Made by a program: the position numbers and the translations under genes. A stretch of 22,063 nt of DNA from Candidatus Roizmanbacteria bacterium (GTDB taxonomy: Bacteria > Patescibacteriota > Microgenomatia > UBA1406 > GWC2-37-13): NCBI GenBank assembly GCA_024653985.1, contig JANLIS010000067.1, positions 1 to 22,063 of the forward strand, written 5' to 3'. Below are positions 20,232 through 22,063 of this stretch, piece after piece (position 1 is the first letter of the stretch; each line of letters opens with the position of its first letter). The notes under the pieces were generated by a model, which was not told where the DNA came from, ran no database searches, and worked only from the letters and a program-made list of their open reading frames with translations.

Positions 20232-20498
20232 ATGTTAAATCCATTTGGTGCGTTAGGTGATCTTCAGAAGTTACAGCAACAGGCTCAAAAGATGCAAGCA
20301 GCTCTACAGCAAGAACAGATTATCGTTGAAAAAAACGGTGTTAAGGTGATCATCCGAGGTGATCAAATAATCGAATCCATAGAAGTTGATGGTATCGTCG
20401 AAAATAGAATTGCCGAAATTGTAAATGAGGCTGTTAAAAAAACTCAGGAATTGGCCGCAAAAAAGTTGATAGAAATATCAAGTCAACAACAAGGTTAA
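20232..20498 (+). CDS. ybaB: YbaB/EbfC nucleoid-associated protein
   Basis: The 88-residue protein has the family layout: a glutamine-rich helix (LQKLQQQAQKMQAALQQEQ), a small beta sheet (KVIIRGDQIIESIEVDG) and a C-terminal helix (IVNEAVKKTQELAAKKLIEI). Members bind DNA as dimers. It follows dnaX as in most bacteria. TATATT (20215-20220) from the end of repeat copy D could act as a -10, giving a leader of about 5 nt. Confidence 0.92.
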   Translation: MLNPFGALGDLQKLQQQAQKMQAALQQEQIIVEKNGVKVIIRGDQIIESIEVDGIVENRIAEIVNEAVKKTQELAAKKLIEISSQQQG

Positions 20499-20507
20499 TA
20501 ATTATAT

Positions 20508-21440
20508 ATGTTTAAATTATTTTCAGGTTCTGCTAATCCCAAGCTCGCCGCGGAAGTTTCAAAATTACTGAATGTCCCAATTGCTAAATCTGAAGTGACC
20601 CGCTTTGATAATTCAGAAATAAGAGTGACAATTCAAGAGAAGGTAAAGGACGATGTATGTGTTATTATCCAACCAACTGCTAATCCGACCGATACCCATC
20701 TTATGGAGCTTTTCTTTTTTGCTGATGCTTTAAAGAGAATGCAGGCAAAAAAAATTATTGCCTTTATCCCGTACTTTGGCTATGCCAGGCAGAATCGAGA
20801 ACATCGGGTGGGGGAGGCTGTTTCAGTAAATGTTGTCATTCGTTTTTTTGAAACTATTGGATTTGACCAAGTTTATACTTTTGATCTTCACGATGATGGA
20901 ACAGAAGGAATTTTTTCGATACCTTTTAAAAACTTTTCAACTTTTTCGATCCTAGGACGGGAGGTTGCCCATTATTTAAAAGATAGTAAAAATACTGAAA
21001 ATGTGGCTATTGTTTCACCTGATCAAGGAGGCGTAGAAAGAGCTCAAATTTTTGCCGAAAATTTTTTTCACACTTCTGATGTAGATATTGCCGTTATTGA
21101 AAAAAGAAGAAATCTCGATAAAATACATCAATCAAAAGCACTTAATTTATATGGAGAAGTTAAAAATAAAACTTGTATTATTGTCGATGATATCATCACC
21201 TCCGGAGGCACCTTGGTTCACGCCGCAGAATTTTGCCTAAAAAGGGGAGCTAAGCGGGTATTGGCTTGCATCGTCCACCACGATTTTTCTCCGAACGCTG
21301 TAGAAATTTTGTCAAAAAGTCCAATGGAAAAAATTTTTATGAGCAATACTATTACTTTATTACCAGAACAAAAATTTTCCAAACTCAGAGAGATCTCAAT
21401 TGCTCCATTGATTGAACAAGAACTCAAAAAACTGCTTTAA
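20508..21440 (+). CDS. prs: Ribose-phosphate pyrophosphokinase
   Basis: PRPP synthetase makes phosphoribosyl pyrophosphate from ribose-5-phosphate and ATP for nucleotide synthesis. The 310-residue protein shows FSGSANPKLAAEVSKLL, the substrate motif RFDNSEIRV, YFGYARQNREH, the histidine region TFDLHDDGTEGIF, VAIVSPDQGGVERA, the flexible catalytic loop AVIEKRRN and the PRPP-binding loop CIIVDDIITSGGTLVHAA. It starts 9 nt after ybaB. Its stop overlaps that of the convergent RAYT gene. Confidence 0.95.
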   Translation: MFKLFSGSANPKLAAEVSKLLNVPIAKSEVTRFDNSEIRVTIQEKVKDDVCVIIQPTANPTDTHLMELFFFADALKRMQAKKIIAFIPYFGYARQNREHRVGEAVSVNVVIRFFETIGFDQVYTFDLHDDGTEGIFSIPFKNFSTFSILGREVAHYLKDSKNTENVAIVSPDQGGVERAQIFAENFFHTSDVDIAVIEKRRNLDKIHQSKALNLYGEVKNKTCIIVDDIITSGGTLVHAAEFCLKRGAKRVLACIVHHDFSPNAVEILSKSPMEKIFMSNTITLLPEQKFSKLREISIAPLIEQELKKLL

Positions 21441-22027
21441 ATATTATTTCGATCCTCATTCCAATTCATTGGATTATCCTTGATATATTGACGGATACGA
21501 AATAAGTCTGGTTCGTTGCGGATAATGTGTTCATAATAATTACGTTGCCATAAATCATGTGAAAATCCATTTTTATGTAATTCATATGTGCATTTTGATT
21601 TAAAATGTCGGATAATCAATCCGATCGTAGGGGTTTGATTTATCAAACCCTTTTTATTGTTTAATAATTCCATATGATGATTTGTTTTTGAAACAATCAT
21701 TTTTGATTTATTGTTCAATTCATAATTATTCATATTTGAGGGTTTCATGAATGAAACCCCTACAACAATTGGTTGACGAATAATAACAATACCATGAACA
21801 TGGTTTGGCAGGATAATAAAATCATCCAATTCTATGTTAAATTTATTTATTAAATTTTGCCAATTTGATTTAATTAACAATGCTTTTGAATTCAGCAACA
21901 TTTTGTTATTAACGATTTTTCCAAAATATTCTTTCTTTTCTTTTGTACATATCGTCACAAAATACCATCCCACATCCGAATAGTCATATTTCTTTAAACG
22001 TATTGATTTACGGTGTTTTGTGATCAT
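21437..22027 (-). CDS. REP-associated tyrosine transposase (RAYT, Y1/HUH superfamily)
   Basis: This 196-residue HUH transposase cuts and joins single-stranded DNA and is thought to move REP elements. WYFVTICTKEKKEYFG is the N-terminal strand, and LPNHVHGIVII carries the HUH histidines H76 and H78. IIRHFKSKCTYELHK, LWQRNYYEHIIRNEPDLFRI and RQYIKDNP follow. Y181 in RQYIKDNP is the likely nucleophile by analogy with the YI-x-x-Q tyrosine of IS200-type TnpA. Between the HUH motif and the FKS segment, two GTAG-type REP hairpins are read in frame. The gene appears intact. It abuts a 24-nt palindrome at its start. Confidence 0.92.
   Translation of the reverse strand: MITKHRKSIRLKKYDYSDVGWYFVTICTKEKKEYFGKIVNNKMLLNSKALLIKSNWQNLINKFNIELDDFIILPNHVHGIVIIRQPIVVGVSFMKPSNMNNYELNNKSKMIVSKTNHHMELLNNKKGLINQTPTIGLIIRHFKSKCTYELHKNGFSHDLWQRNYYEHIIRNEPDLFRIRQYIKDNPMNWNEDRNNI
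21627..21650 (+). repeat. GTAG-type REP hairpin 1 inside the RAYT gene
   Basis: GTAG is followed by GGGTTTGAT and ATCAAACCC (9-bp stem, TT loop). On the minus strand it encodes residues of KGLINQTPT. GTAG at the foot of a hairpin is the hallmark of RAYT-linked REPs. Confidence 0.85.
21740..21763 (-). repeat. GTAG-type REP hairpin 2 inside the RAYT gene, inverted
   Basis: On the minus strand GTAG is followed by GGGTTTCAT and ATGAAACCC (9-bp stem, TC loop). It encodes VGVSFMKP in frame. It faces hairpin 1 at a distance of 89 nt, a BIME-like inverted pair. Confidence 0.85.
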
Positions 22028-22051
22028 ATAACAATATGACCATATGGTTAT
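22028..22051. promoter_or_regulatory. 24-nt imperfect palindrome abutting the RAYT start codon
   Basis: ATAAC and GTTAT form the outer pairs, with ATATG/CATAT inside and one mismatch. It ends directly at the ATG (22027). It could be an operator or a transposase-recognised hairpin. Confidence 0.55.
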
Positions 22052-22063
22052 TTGTTTGTCTAC
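22046..22063 (-). promoter_or_regulatory. Shared upstream box, copy 3 (cut by the window edge)
   Basis: GGTTATTTGTTTGTCTAC at the right edge resembles AGTTATTTTGTTGTCTAC upstream of regulator 1. The rest of the box would lie outside the window. Confidence 0.45.

Noticed and set aside
21437..22027. Full IS200/IS605 insertion sequence with TnpB
   Set aside because: Only a single Y1 gene of RAYT type is seen; there is no TnpB gene and no classical IS200 ends, although the right flank is cut off.

Overview
The window looks like a chromosomal segment of an AT-rich bacterium of the Candidate Phyla Radiation (Patescibacteria), probably Microgenomates-like. The reasons are small compact genes, a short EF-Ts, a rpsB-tsf-frr-rseP-proS order from which pyrH, uppS, cdsA and dxr are missing, a membrane-anchored Clp-like ATPase, and almost no Shine-Dalgarno sequences. 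TGA is used as a stop (for example in proS and rpsU), so the code is the standard bacterial one. The lineage is inferred from gene content and was not checked against a database.

Layout. Positions 1-5000 are mostly minus strand: a divergent SAM-hydroxide adenosyltransferase (DUF62) behind a PRC-barrel/MgtE_N/CBS protein, two plus-strand tRNA genes (Ile-GAT and Val-TAC), and a pair of ATP-grasp ligases. Positions 5000-6240 hold a small unknown gene and a TrpR-superfamily regulator flanked on both sides by trp-operator-like palindromes. Positions 6240-14650 are plus strand: Clp-like ATPase, thymidylate kinase, an anchored Ig-like protein, galU, rpsB, tsf, frr, rseP and two tandem cytidylate-kinase-like genes. 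Positions 14790-15465 hold a second TrpR-like regulator, again with near-identical palindromes on both sides but of a different sequence. Positions 15540-21440 carry proS, a DHH-like hydrolase, rpsU, a truncated ybeY, dnaX, ybaB and prs. A REP-associated tyrosine transposase (RAYT) on the minus strand closes the window.

The accessory layer is the unusual part. (1) The two TrpR-like genes each carry their own palindrome type on both flanks. Both share a 25-nt upstream box, part of which also sits upstream of the RAYT gene. (2) The sequence is full of palindromic repeats: TGTCAT-type REP hairpins, GTAG-type REP hairpins inside the RAYT gene, and four families of long intergenic inverted repeats whose arms are degenerate 7-, 8- or 9-nt arrays. 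Several are read in frame as protein (dnaX, rseP, RAYT, the rpsB tail, the ends of both kinase paralogues and the last codons of proS). (3) Many genes have a -10 hexamer ending 6-8 nt before the ATG, implying leaderless mRNAs, whereas rpsU alone has a strong GGGAGGAGG Shine-Dalgarno sequence.

Gaps over 300 nt: 2160-2550 holds repeat copy A, a promoter and the two tRNAs. The 295-nt gap 5942-6236 holds operators and a promoter. In 14648-14787 I see only the tail of a degenerate REP and no gene.
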